From contig CM068367.1 in the NCBI GenBank assembly GCA_034769895.1, positions 111,522,654 through 111,586,653 on the forward strand: a DNA stretch of 64,000 nt, written 5' to 3'. How positions within the stretch are numbered: position 1 is the stretch's first letter; each line of letters begins with the position of its first letter. This stretch comes from Magicicada septendecula. Taxonomy: Eukaryota > Arthropoda > Insecta > Hemiptera > Cicadidae. This document shows positions 23,975 through 34,984 of this stretch, one piece after another. The position numbers were made by a program, and so were the translations under genes. The notes below the pieces were generated by a model. The model was not told the DNA's origin, searched no databases, and saw nothing but the letters and a program-made list of their open reading frames with translations.

Positions 23975-24935
23975 TAACTTTGAAAGATCAAATTAAGAAA
24001 GCGCAGTTGCGCTGGGTTGGACACGTTCAGAGGATGGAAGGGGATAGACTTCCAAAACACCTGTATGAGGCAAGAATTGCTGGGAGAAGACCCAGGGTCC
24101 GGAGAAGAGTGACTTGGGAGAACAATGTGAGGTGCTCTCTGAAGGGGCTGGGAGTGCAGTGGAATGAGTAGCGTGGCGTCCATGTAACCGCTGTTTGCCG
24201 GCGGCAAAAGTACTGGAAATAAGAGAAAATAATATTAATTATATCACAGAGTAAATACTTTAGTTATTGAAGAATTTGAAATCCGAACAATATTAGTAGA
24301 GAAACTTGAAGAAAAGCGTTAGGAAACTTGAAACATTGCTTTCGAACTGCCGGGCACTTGCACCGTCTTGTGTTGCCGGCTCAGACATCGGTAATGTTTT
24401 ACTCCGTACGATCATTGACCGCGTACTAGTTGTCACTATACAAACTGTGGAGGGGGGGACACACTCGTCCGTCAATGTGTTGCCGCTGTATAAACCGGCA
24501 AAACGCTCAGTTACCAGCTATGTTCATTTTCGGAACTGACGTGCAGCAGATACGACGTACCTATTTGTGTTTCGTTCGTTTAGTCATGTGTTTCTCTGTT
24601 TGTCTTTATTATTTTTAATTCGATTATTTGTGTTCTGATATATTCTGTGTAAATATAATGAGAGTCAGATCCCGTTGAACCGGGACACTCTTTTTCTCTC
24701 AGCGAATGATAGAAAATGCTCTAAAAAAAACACTTGGTACAAGAAAAAATTCAGATTAATTTTTAGTTTAAGTTTTAGGCCTATCGGAACCGGCAACAGA
24801 TGTTATGTACCCACGCCACGCCACTGAGTGGAATGAAGCCAAGGCCCTGGCCATGGAGACACCACGGTGGCGACACCTTTGCTCAACCTCTACTCCCTGC
24901 AGTAGAAGAGGATTGGAATAAGAAGAAGAAAAAGT
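23975..24935 (+). pseudogene. RTE-like LINE 3' end, split by a hAT MITE
   Basis: The frame 23983-24165 reads KDQIKKAQLRWVGHVQRMEG, then RLPKHLYEARIAGRRPRVRR. The same frame region resumes after the inserted element with WNEAKALAMETPRWRHLC (about 24828-24885) and ends in a GAAGAAGAAG tail near 24920. The QLRWxGHxxRMxxxRLPK and GxRxxxR motifs are the usual C-terminus of RTE-type LINE ORFs. The copy is 5'-truncated but the reading frame across this tail is nearly clean, so it was fairly young when interrupted. Confidence 0.8.
24158..24834. mobile_element. hAT-type MITE with 8-bp TSD
   Basis: AGTGGAAT occurs at 24158-24165 and again at 24827-24834, directly flanking a 661-bp segment (24166-24826). 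Its ends are inverted repeats: GAGTAGCGTGGCGT on the left and, on the opposite strand, CAGTGGCGTGGCGT on the right, with further similarity (TGTTTGCCGG versus TGTTGCCGG) inwards. An 8-bp duplication and CAGTGGCG-type end fit hAT. No transposase is encoded, so it is non-autonomous. Confidence 0.85.
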
Positions 24936-25439
24936 TTACTAGACTTTTAAAAGTTGTCACCGGAATCTGAAGAAGGTTAATATCTCGGAAGGGCCTTCGC
25001 AGGTGATGTAGTGCTGATACCCGGAAGTGAAAGAGAATTGCATGAGAACTCGAATTCACTTTTCTCTCACTGTTGACCGTGTCAAGGTCAAGTTTCCAAA
25101 CGCAACTCCGGAAGAATATACGTATCGGGGCTATTTCACCCAACACGAGGCTCGTTGTTATTTGCCTATAGTTATTTTACACTGAGGACGTGTTAGAATT
25201 TTCCCGCTGCACAGGCGATCGCCTTTTATTGTTCCCTCACTAGGTATACGAGACCGACTATTATTCTACAATTTTTTTCTCCCGTTTATCGCACACAAAA
25301 GATGGTTTTCCTTGTGCATTGTGTTGGTTAACCTAGACGTTCTGGCTCGTGCTCGACTAGGCCTATACTTATTTGTGAGAATTGTGTAAGTGCTTTCCAC
25401 CCAGTGTCTTTTAATCTATGAAAAGTGTTTCGTACGTAC

Positions 25440-26090
25440 GTATATGGAACTCGGCATTAGAATACATTGAGACGAAAATTAATAAGAGTAAAACCAAAGT
25501 GACGGCAATTAGCGACACAAGAAAAGATACAAAAATAGACGTTGAGAGAATTATGATCGAACAAGTAAAAGTATTCCAATAGGTTACTTACACTTACGAG
25601 GACACAATGTACAGAATCAAAGAAAGAGTTGGAAATGGTTCAAAGTATACTATTCCATAAATAACAATTTTATAGTTAAGAGTAAAATCCACAAAGAAAC
25701 AAAAATTAAGATATTTAAGACCATACGTAGACCTATTTTTTAATGTTTGGGTGTAAGACATTAGGAGGAGGATGTTAGCATTGATGATTTGATGTTTAAC
25801 GTTGAGTGAGAGACAGAAAATTAGGATAGAGGCTATGGAATTGAAGCTTATTAGGAGAGTCTGAGGGTCACAAAAAAGTACAGAATGGGAAGTAGTGATA
25901 TAAGGAGAGAATTTGGGGATACTATTTGGCCTGAATTTCATGGAAGAGAGAGAATTGGGCCGATGGTGCCTCTGACTACATGTGGAAGAGGTAGAACCTG
26001 TGAAAAGGATTTGGGAAGAAAAAATTGCGAAGAATTCAAATGAAGAAAGACCTAGAGACAGACGTGGGACTGAGTAATTGCTAAAATTTT
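25440..26090 (+). pseudogene. degraded LINE reverse transcriptase fragment
   Basis: Broken plus-strand frames read INKSKTKVMAI-like and VERIMIEQVKVFQ sequence, then VKSTKKQKLRYLRPYVD, IRIEAMELKLIRRV and WEEKIAKNSNEERPRDRR. These correspond to the end of the palm, the thumb and the tail of RTE-like LINE reverse transcriptases (NxxKTKxMxxS, VxxFxYLG, xAxEMKxLRR). Many stops; old copy. Confidence 0.6.
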
Positions 26091-26559
26091 TAGAAAATAA
26101 ATGAAGACGCGAAAAGTTTTAAAGTGGAAGAAGTTGATAAAAGTTTAAAATGCAATTCAAATAGAACATGATGTATTTATTGTACGGTATTATAACGTGT
26201 ATGTGCATAAAGTACCGATTGAATGTATATCTGTTGTAAGGTATTGATTGTAAGTAATGGAATGTAATGTATCCTACACCATTGAATGGCAATGGGGTTA
26301 TGGATAATAGATAAGTTTACAGTGCCACCGTATTAGTTCATAGCAGGCATATACAGGACATAGACAACTTGCGTTAACAGCTGAGTTACGGTTAACGTGT
26401 TGTGTACTGGAAACAGTCGTTATTCGTCTGTTTGTTAGTGTCAGACACTGGTTACACGTACAGACGTCAGTTGGTATTGACATTTTATTTTATACGTCAT
26501 ATTTGTATTTTTAAGAAACGCTACATATTTTAATAGGTACCTGAAAAATAAAACAGTGT

Positions 26560-26935
26560 ACCTGAAAACTGTGGCTAGTGTCCCCACATTCCTGCATGCT
26601 AGTGAGACATGGACTCTTGGTAAAAGGGAGTGCAGAGGATTCAGGCAGCCGAAATGAAATTTCTAAGAGGGACGCAATGTTGTTCTCCCTTGGATCGGAG
26701 AAGGAACTAGGATATTAGACGCGATTTAAACATTGTATCATTGCACCAGAAGATTGAAGACCACAGAAGGAGATGGTGTGAACACATGAATCGCATTCCT
26801 GATATCCGTCTACCTGTAGCTGCCTTGGGTTGTTACCCTAATGGGAAGAGAGTTGTCGGTAGACCGAGGAGGAGATGGGTTCCGGAACAGGTCTAAGGGC
26901 TAGTCCTTGCAGTGGTGATGATGATGATGAAGAAA
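26560..26935 (+). pseudogene. RTE-like LINE 3' end with GATGAT tail
   Basis: Frames read TFLHASETWTLGKR, AAEMKFLRGTQC-like sequence, LNIVSLHQKIEDHRRRWCEH, then GRPRRRWVPEQV, all standard landmarks of the RTE C-terminus. The insertion ends in (GATGAT)n at about 26917-26930, the microsatellite-type tail used by RTE-like LINEs. Broken by stops and frame changes. Confidence 0.75.
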
Positions 26936-26996
26936 CACTATATGCAATTCAATAAGCGAAGCGACTTCTCAGTTTTAACTAGACTGTTTGGCATTT

Positions 26997-27018
26997 GTCT
27001 GTCTGTCTGTCTGTCTGT
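26997..27018. repeat. (TCTG)n microsatellite
   Basis: About five and a half uninterrupted TCTG units. Confidence 0.9.
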
Positions 27019-27159
27019 TTAGTGTATGTATGGCGATAACTTTTGAAAGAATCAACTGATTTTTGTAAAACTTGTCATCCTTGTCCATACTTTTACCCCA
27101 CAGATCCTATCGTTTCTGAGATTTCTTCTCCCAAAAACAGGGAGGGAAAGGCAAAATGT

Positions 27160-27565
27160 GAGGGGTCAAAATTTTGAAAAAAACCCGCAAAACCCCATAT
27201 AAGGTATTAAACTGAAGAGAGTTTTATCAAAATCTGTTATAGTGTCCAGTTTTAGAAATTTCCAAATGTTTAGAGGACCCAAAAAGTGGGTACAAATTTT
27301 CATAAAATTGCAAAAATCCAAGTAGGATATAAAATTAAAAACAATTTTATCCAAACTTTAGGACATCGAGGCCCAAAATAGGATCAACAATTTGAAAAAA
27401 AATTCTATAAGTCGAGGCGTGATTCAAGCTAAACGGAATGTTTATCCACATCCGACAGTGCCAAAAAATTGTTAACTTTAGAGGCACGTCGGGTAAAAAG
27501 AATAGAAGTCAAAATTTTAAGAAAATTGTAAAAGTCTATGTGGGACATCAAGTTATGAGGAACTT
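27160..27565. repeat. degenerate ~115-bp tandem repeat
   Basis: Three to four diverged copies of a unit containing CAAAATTTTGAAAAAA, a short GCAAAA(A/C)(T/C)CC block, a TA(T/G)AAATTAAA-like block and TTTTATCCAAA / TTTTATCAAAA. Non-coding appearance; family not known. Confidence 0.5.
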
Positions 27566-27614
27566 TGGTCAAGACACACACTCGATATCTTTAATAATTT
27601 AACAGAGTTAATAT

Positions 27615-27834
27615 AAATATAATTACTTCACTACCGACTCGGAACACAATGTTTTTTATAGGTAAAAACGTAAATGTTTTACCTTATAGCCTTAACCGGT
27701 TTTCGCTTTTAAAAAGCTTCTTCAGAGGCTGCCGTTGGGCGCACTTCTTCAGAGTGCGTTTTTACTATACGTTTTTCACTTTTACGTCTACAAAAAACTT
27801 TGTGTTCCTAGTCGGTAGTGAAGTAATTATATTT
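27615..27834. mobile_element. palindromic element with hammerhead-like core (Penelope-associated?)
   Basis: Arms 27615-27658 and 27790-27834 are inverted copies with about two mismatches over 43 bases. Between them the minus strand reads CTGAAGA, a self-complementary AGCTTTTTAAAAGC stem, then GAAAACCGG (27694-27725), the order CUGANGA - stem II - GAAA found in hammerhead ribozymes. Similar CTGAAGA...CGAAACCGG segments are known near the ends of Penelope-like elements. The assignment to that family is inferred; the palindrome is seen. Confidence 0.55.
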
Positions 27835-28069
27835 AGCTAAGTAACGGTCACGTCATGGACAACGAAATCCAAGAATTAATATCTTTCAGTTTCGAGAAGA
27901 AATTCACACTATACTGAGAGAACGAGAAATTGAAGAATATCTTTGGATGAACAAGCAGCAGCGGAAGCTGAAAATTCAATCGCTTCTGTAATCTTTGGTT
28001 CCGGAAAATGTGTAAACATTGTACAGCCGGAATAATAATAATATCTTTCATTGTTTCTTTGCAATTTTT

Positions 28070-28510
28070 GGATCGCCTTTGTAAATATTTTGTAAGCTAT
28101 CTTTACAAAAATAGCTATATATTGTTATCCATTATGTATATTTGAGGAAAGTATTAGGTAGGGACCTATAGACATCTACGGAAACATACACAAACTTAAA
28201 AGCTAGGACTAAATTATTTGGCATTTAGGCATTACGGTTATGAACTTCACTTAAAACCAACGTACTAGTTTGGAATTTTTAGTGTTTGTTGTATGACTGT
28301 CTGCTTTAAAATTGGTATTTTACTAAATAAATAGTAGAGCAATCAGAAGTTTTCGTAATTTTCTTGATAATAAAAACATTTACCTAACATTGATATGCAT
28401 ATATCATTACGCATCTTGTAGTGCGATTTTAAATTTTTTTAAGGATCTGTAGTGTCCATTTTATGAAAATCTTTTATTCACTTCTGTGACAAAACGAGTA
28501 GGCCGATTTA
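28070..28510. other. AT-rich stretch, nothing recognised
   Basis: No gene or repeat family supported. Confidence 0.3.
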
Positions 28511-28639
28511 AATCTATTTGGGACTACTGAAAATTTTACAAGGACGTGCGCAATAAGGCAAAGTTTTAAAAAATTCATACAAAACATTTAACTTTATTAG
28601 CGTCTGCTGAAGGTGGGAGACAATTTGTGCCATCTTCCT

Positions 28640-28866
28640 GGTATCATTTATTTTCATCTTATTATTTGAATTAGCAGTCTCTGTAATTCCAACTTTGTCG
28701 TGTTTATTTTCCGAACTGATACTTGTCATGTTCCGGACTAGTCCTTTCAGTGTTTCCACCATTTTCAAGTCCTAAACCACGACCACAAAGTGGAAAATGG
28801 TGGACACACTGAAAGGCCTCGTCTGGAACATGACAAGTAGCAGTTTAGCAAGTAAACACAACAAAT
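28640..28866. repeat. copies B and C of the MVETLKG module, head to head
   Basis: The minus-strand copy (about 28768 down to 28650) reads MVETLKGLVRNMT and then NKHDKVGITETANSNNK. After a ~20-base spacer a plus-strand copy starts (28794-28866) with ATGGTGGACACACTGAAAGG. The two are inverted over about 75 bases. Family unknown; see the findings. Confidence 0.65.
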
Positions 28867-28869
28867 TTT

Positions 28870-29560
28870 GAATCATTTATTTTATTTATGTTGTAAGATG
28901 TCATCTTTTTTTATCGGCCATCTAAGGACCACATGCCAATTTCAAATCTTCATTCTTTGTTCTTTTCTTTTTCTCCAATATTCTTTCATCTTTTCACTGT
29001 GTCTCTTCTTCCTGTCTTCAGTCCACCTTGAATCTGCTTTTTTCTCTCTCCTACCCGTGGACTCCTTCCATTTTTAACACTTTTGCCCGTAAAACTTCTC
29101 TTTCAATTGCTTCTTCTGCATGTATATTATTTTTTTCTAAATCCTTTTGGACTCCTTTAATCCAACTTGATGTTGACTTCTTCGCTCACAGATATTTAAA
29201 GATCTGCTTTGTTAACCTATTGTCGTCCATTCTATATAAATGTTGAACAAATAATAGTCTTCTTTTTCTTATTGTTTCTGTTATATTTTCTATACTTTGA
29301 TATACTTCATCATTACTTCTTAATTTCCAATCTTCTGAAGTTTTTCGAGGGCCTAATATTTTCCTAATAATTCGTCTTTCCAATATTTCTAGTTTGTCTA
29401 AATTATAATTCAATGCTAGACATACACTTCCATATAGGCATTTTGGCTTCACTACTGTACTATAATGCCTTATTTTCGCATTTTTAGATATGCACTCTTT
29501 ATTGTAAATATCTTTAGTTATACCATATGCCCTTTCCATCTTATGAATGTGTTTCATGAC
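28870..29560 (-). pseudogene. LINE reverse transcriptase C-terminal fragment
   Basis: An open minus-strand frame (29557-29186) reads NAKIRHYSTVVKPKCLYGSV, then LDKLEILERRIIRKILGPRK, LRSNDEVYQSIENITETIRK and RRLLFVQHLYRMDDNRLTKQ. These are the conserved post-palm motifs of one LINE lineage (IRxYxxVxxPxxLYxxE, ILERRIxRxIxGP, RRxxFxGHxxRM). The tail continues in broken frames to about 28870. No catalytic palm is present, so it is a dead 5'-truncated copy, but the frame is clean for 123 codons. Confidence 0.8.
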
Positions 29561-29887
29561 TTTGTTAAATTTTATACATCTATTAAAGTAACCCTATGTC
29601 CCCACACCTGCCTTATTCATTACAAGGAAAAGAGTAGAAAATAACGATTTATTTTTCTTTTAATTTTTCTAGATTTATGCATAAAAATCTAATCTCTCCG
29701 CAGCACCCGCTGCTGCCGCTCTCGCATTCTAAGAAAATCTTAGCGCCGGATACTAAGCCTTGTTTACCCTCGGCTCTTCTTCTTTCCTATTCGTTCTATT
29801 TGTGTGCTTATGTATTTCTATAACAGCTCGGCATTCGGAGCTATGGGTTGGAATAGTCTCAAAAAGAACATTTAAAGTAGTTAACAT

Positions 29888-29888
<1 letters not shown>

Positions 29889-29918
<30 letters not shown>

Positions 29919-29979
29919 AAGAAGAAGAAGAAGAAGAAGAAGAAGAAGAAGAAGAAGAAGAAGAAGAAGAAGAAGAAGA
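29889..29979. repeat. (AAG)n microsatellite
   Basis: About 30 uninterrupted AAG units. Tails of this kind end several LINE copies in this window. Confidence 0.95.
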
Positions 29980-30203
29980 GAATGTAAATACCATGGATTC
30001 GATTCTCTCACTCGGCTGCTCATTCGTTTCTCTCTTTCTATTATTAACGGCGATAAATAATTACTATAATTAATGTTGCAGAATAGAGTAGCTTACTTTC
30101 AATAATAAAAAAATCGTTTAAGCTTACCTAACGCTCTAATTCGCCCCTAAAACCTGCAAGTACTTTCTGTATTCTGTAAGTAATAATTGTGTTTCACCGT
30201 CTA

Positions 30204-30391
30204 CGCTCTGCTATCGCCTTCTCTCCGTGCCTCCATTGTTTACCAGTTCACTGTTGACTAAATCGCAGTGTGCCGTAACGCGATTATTCCCTGCCTTGCC
30301 TTAATCCAGTTACCGGATAAGCCGTGCCCTGTGCTACTTAACTAACGATAAGTTTAATTTGATTTCCACCGTCGAATGAGTATTTTTATGA
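30204..30391. repeat. ~187-bp direct repeat, copy 1
   Basis: Shares long identical blocks with 31978-32160, for example TTTACCAGTTCACTGTTGAC and GGATAAGCCGTGCCCTGTGC. Moderately GC-rich and non-coding in appearance. Family unknown. Confidence 0.75.
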
Positions 30392-30839
30392 TAAAACTGT
30401 TTCTTAATCTATCTTAGTCCTACTTTGTTAAGTATCTGACCAGACATTCCTCCTGTTGATCGTGTTAGCAGTACGTACAGTATATATAAAACATTTGTTT
30501 CGATATTCTGTTTAGCATAGGTTGTTATTTACACTTTATCAATCGTCCGTATCGTCACGGCGACGCAGAAGTGATAGTGATGGAAAGTAAAGAACTTTGT
30601 CGAACCGACTAGTACGTCTTTTCTGGTTCTCTGTTACACCAAAATAAAATGTTAAAAATGTAAGTTATTTGATATTTGTTTGCTGATGACTTCCTTGTAC
30701 TTCAAAATACATAATCTGATTTGTAAAAATCTGTTTTTTAAATTCATCACATTCGCAATCAATACAATATTCAAATCTCTACAATAAAAGCAAACCATTT
30801 CGAGGCAAGAAACCAATAAGAACAAAAATCATCATTAGT

Positions 30840-31345
30840 GATCGGATTCTAGGAGCCACATTAATTATTTGGGAAATGATACTGGCTATGACAGAAATTA
30901 TGATATTGATGTTAAGTTAGGTAAGTTCCAGACGATGTGTGAAACAATCAACCGTATTTTTAGAAACGTCGAGATACAAAATTAAAGTTTTACAAAGTTA
31001 TGGCTGTCTCTGTACTGTCATATAGGTGTGAATTATGTACAACAACCAGAAAACAAGACAGTAAATTACAGGCCTCGGAAATGTCATTGGAGTTAAAAGG
31101 TGTCCGAAACTTGACCGCATAAGAAATGAGTACCATAAGAGAAGAGTTACAAGTTTTAACTCGAATGAATAATTAAAAGATTACAATCAACGGTGGAAAG
31201 AATTTCAGATACCAGAGTGGCTAAACAAGTCTGGAAATACAAACCTATAGGACACAGGTGTATGTGTAGACCAAGAAGAAATAGCTGAAGGATTTTTCAA
31301 GGCGGAACAGGTAGCACATTGCCTATGCAGTGTTGTGAAGACGAC
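30840..31345 (+). pseudogene. RTE-like LINE 3' end
   Basis: Broken frames read IKVLQSYGCLCTV-like sequence, GVKRCPKLDRIRNE and RVAKQVWKYKPIGHRCMCRP. The DNA is closely similar to the LINE piece at 41.43-41.66 kb (for example GATACAAAATTAAAGTT and AAAACAAGACAGTAAA), so both belong to one family. The tail ends near GACGACGATGAAG. Stops and frame changes mark it as dead. Confidence 0.75.
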
Positions 31346-31609
31346 GATGAAGTAAGTTATGTGTAGCACAGTGCAGAATTTAACTATACTCTTGCCGTTA
31401 TCCAGTAGCGAAGACTGAATACAAAACAATAGTGCTGTTACAGTCGTAATATGGGAAAACCTCTTTCTACTCTCCGGACGCGTTTTATATCCTATTTCTT
31501 AGGTATCTTATCTTATATCACAATGTAGGTATTTACCCATTCTCACGTGATTATTGATTCTTTGGGTTCGATTTCCCTACGTTGAATATAATTAAACGTT
31601 TTTAATATC

Positions 31610-31820
31610 CAAGATCATACTGCAGAGAACAAAGAGAGATGGATTGCTCATCTGAATAGGATACGGGATGGAAGGTTGCCTAAGGAAGTTTGGCAATACA
31701 AACCTGTTGGACAGCAAAGTATAGGAAGACCTAGGAGCGTTGGTGAAGTGGATATATTCCTTTGGGGACCGAAACAGGTGATCCGCTTAGTTCCTGATAG
31801 AAGAAGAAGAAAAGTATAAT
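31610..31820 (+). pseudogene. RTE-like LINE extreme 3' fragment
   Basis: A continuous frame reads ENKERWIAHLNRIRDGRLPK, then EVWQYKPVGQQSIGRPRS, the last ~60 residues of the RTE-type protein, followed by an AGAAGAAGAAG tail at about 31800-31812. Only the extreme 3' end was inserted. Confidence 0.75.
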
Positions 31821-31977
31821 TGCATAGTAGCCTATGTGATAGAATATAGTACAATAGTGCGCAGTGGACCTGAAATAGTCCTATGTTAAGTGAAATTTCA
31901 TAGAATTTTTAATAGCTGGAGGGGGGGCTAAATAAGTCTAGCAGCCTATCGAAGGGTCTTACTCAATTCACTATCTG

Positions 31978-32160
31978 CGCTCTTCCATCGCCTTCTCTCC
32001 GTGACTCCATTGTTTACCAGTTCACTGTTGACTGAATCGCAGCGCGCCGTAATGCGATTATTAACTGCCTTAATCCAATTACCGGATAAGCCGTGCCCTG
32101 TGCTACTTAACTAACGAAGAGTTTAATGCAGTCTCCACCGGGGAATTGCTCTTTTATATT
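31978..32160. repeat. ~187-bp direct repeat, copy 2
   Basis: Second copy of the segment at 30204-30391, at an estimated 85-90 percent identity. The two copies bracket 1.6 kb holding two LINE fragments. Confidence 0.75.
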
Positions 32161-32164
32161 CTGA

Positions 32165-32992
32165 GATTACTTTTCAAATCGTATTCTATCAAGTATCATA
32201 GGCATCGGTAATATTCATTCAGGTGTATGTATCTAAAACTAGCGTGTTTCCTCAAATCTTGTTAAAAACAAAAAATCTCTAGATATGGCTTGTTATTGAC
32301 GAGTTTGTAGCAGAAAATGAACACAGAAATTTTTTCATTTTTGAACTTCCGTTTCTTTAACAATTGCCAAAGAGCTGCTACTTATTCTCCATTCATGTTT
32401 CAAGCTGATCGTGCGAAGGTTGTCCAAGACAATCTAACGCTGTGCCCTCAGTGCGCTGTCGGCCTTACCACCTTATTTTGTGCGATTATAGAGAAAGGTT
32501 ACATGTTACTACACTGTTGGAAGACGCAAAAATTCAAAAATTAAATTTGCAATAATCGAGAAATATTGACTATTCCTATCGTAAATTTATTATTATTATT
32601 ATCATTATTATTTTTGTTTACCGCAATGTTTATAATGAGTCAACAAAATTAAAATTTAAGCTACTTTATTGAAATACTATCAAAATGATTTGTAGATGCT
32701 AATAATATATTTTATTAAAAGAAATTAATTTATAATTTAGTGGTTTCATTTTAAATGACAGACAAATATAAATATATATTAAATATCCCACAAGTTATAC
32801 GCTACTTTATTAAACTGTAAATCATTTTTCGACAAAATTAACGACAAACGATAACGAATTATCACAATCTAAGCGAGCCCATATGCCTATTTTTGAACCA
32901 CAGTTGCTGTTCGATCATACATGTGTCACTTTTATTTAATTAATTTCCCACTCGCTGGATGCCATTTTATTTACAGACATCATCGATTACTT

Positions 32993-33000
<8 letters not shown>
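32165..33000. other. AT-rich stretch, nothing recognised
   Basis: A frame at 32317-32544 is open but matches no family known to me and has no start or splice context worth noting. A TTATTATTATTATCATTATTATT run lies near 32588. Confidence 0.3.

Positions 33001-33031
<31 letters not shown>
33001..33031. repeat. (CA)n microsatellite
   Basis: About 15 CA units. Confidence 0.9.
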
Positions 33032-33033
<2 letters not shown>

Positions 33034-33334
33034 TATATTAAATTTGTTGGTCCTCAGCTTCTTATACACTGTCATATTTTATATATGTAATCTGCGCCAG
33101 TGATGTGGAAAGTAGAACTGCACAAACAAAAGGAGCATGTTTCAAAGAAAGCTATTATCTCATTTCCATAGACGGGTACCTGTGGAGACGAAGAGGAATT
33201 TCATGCCTCAGAAACTTGGAAAAGGCATCTTGAATCTTTTGAGATGTGTTGCTAAAGAAGGAGGACCTTCGGTATATAGCACAGTATTATATATATATAA
33301 TACTATATATCTGTGCCCCAGAGGCATAAGACAC

Positions 33335-33458
33335 TGTGCCGAGGCAATTTTAAATTTAAACTCCTCGGCAAGTTTAAGTTAAAGTGAGGCAAGTTTTTTA
33401 AACGTGATTCACTCCGCTCGAGACTGGCGGGCTAGATCGATAGGCCGTAGCCGTTACA
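33335..33458 (+). repeat. 5' short LTR
   Basis: 124 bp, TG...CA. Long blocks are shared with the 3' copy at 37974-38071, including AAGTTTAAGTTAAAGTGAGG and GCTAGATCGATAGGCCGTAG. Confidence 0.85.
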
Positions 33459-34556
33459 AATGGTAGCAGATCGTGGTTGTTAAGGTCTATGGCTGACCAT
33501 GTGGTAGTCATTTCAAATGTTAGCAGAGAGCGTGGTTCCATGTATGTGTGCTGGCCAAGCAGGTGGCAGGACTTGCAAAGCTATTTGAAAATTAAAGTAA
33601 AAAAATGTTCTGGTGATTAAAGTAATTAAAAGTAAAAATAAATTTCCAGGGTCTGCAAAGAGGGTGTAATACCATATGTATGTATGGATGTGGATACCAA
33701 ATTTTGGAGTGGATGGAATTCAAAAAAAAAATTTTATTGGTGTTTGTGTTTTTTGATGTCTTTGTGAATTTAGAATATGTGATATTATGTTGTAAGGAGG
33801 ATTATTATTGTTGTAAGAGTTAGTGCAAAGTGGGCCGTAATGTTATAATTAGTTCCTTATTCAAAAGTTGTTACTAGCCAGTGTAGACCGGAAGTGGTGT
33901 TTAATTACAGAGTGGGAATCAACTGGGCGCGTTCCCTTGTAAAGTTGTATTTATGTTTGAACCTCGTCTGAGAAATTTTCTGCATGCTTTCGTTCTGTCA
34001 GATTTTGTCCGAGTTGGTCATGACTTGTTCGACTTCTGCATACCATGTTGTCCAATGACCTTCTGGTTCGGACGTGATTATATGGTTCGTTTTAATTTGA
34101 GTATAGAGCAATTGCGTAATAGGGGAGTTACCCCGGAATAAATTCTTGAATTAAATTTTGTTTGACTAGAATGCGGTTATGGTCGGGCCAGGCACCCTTG
34201 TCATTGATTTGATGTATTGTTTTCAGACATGATTTTTCATTTTATAAAACTCTTAGAATTTTGAGAAACTTCTGAAAGGACGATTAATGCTTATACTTGT
34301 TTGTTGGGCGTTATGGTTTGTAATTATTCTGGTGTTGCGTTATATTGTGTGTTGTTATCGGTGTTTTAGTACCAGTGATGTTTTCGGTATCAGTGTTATA
34401 TGTGTTTTCTTGTTCGGAATTAGAGGAGCTTGCTCTGCTTTTCGGATTACCCTTTCTCTCGCTTCGTTAGGGGGCCCTGAGATCACTTGATGTTACTCAC
34501 GTTTTTCCGTTCTTTGTCGTGATATGTTGTATTGAATTGTGGTTGTGTGGTTCCCA

Positions 34557-34984
34557 TTAAGTGAATTGACAGCCGACACCAATATGATCTTGACCGTAGT
34601 AAGCTGAGTCACCGGAAACCGGTTGGGTGGGGTAAGGTTCACTCGCACCTCCGATCGTACATCTCCCATGCATAGGAACCTGGATACCGTTGCCTCCCCC
34701 AGCTGGTTCTCTGTTGTATTCTCCTAAACTCATTGCCTGTACTCGCTGTTGTAACACGACTGCGCCTTCTCTTCCTCCACTATGGTGGGAAACTCTATCG
34801 GTGTCAATACTCTGAGAATTGCTTCTGTTGTTGTTACGGTGGGCCACACGTTGTTGTGGTGGTTCTCCACGTTGTTCCCTAGGACGTTTTTGTTGTTACC
34901 CCTGTTATGGGGGACTCTGTTGCTATGTTGGCTGTTTTGTCCGGGCATCCGCCCGCCGCTTTCTCCCGTTCGTCTACTGCTCAT
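34557..34984 (-). other. Asn/Arg/Gln-rich reading frames opposite to the LTR element's sense
   Basis: Two overlapping minus-strand frames are rich in N, R, Q, S and G (for example HNRGNNKNVLGNNVENHHNN; MAHRNNNRSNSQS). Such composition is seen in nucleic-acid-binding gag tails, but the strand is opposite to that implied by the primer site and purine tract. No conserved domain is seen. Confidence 0.25.

Noticed and set aside
29760-29987. Frame ending in a long poly-Lys run
   Set aside because: The poly-Lys is the translation of the (AAG)n microsatellite; the upstream part has no recognisable domain.
31562-31577. GGTTCGATTTCC as a tRNA or SINE B box
   Set aside because: One extra base relative to the B-box consensus and no A box or cloverleaf fits around it.
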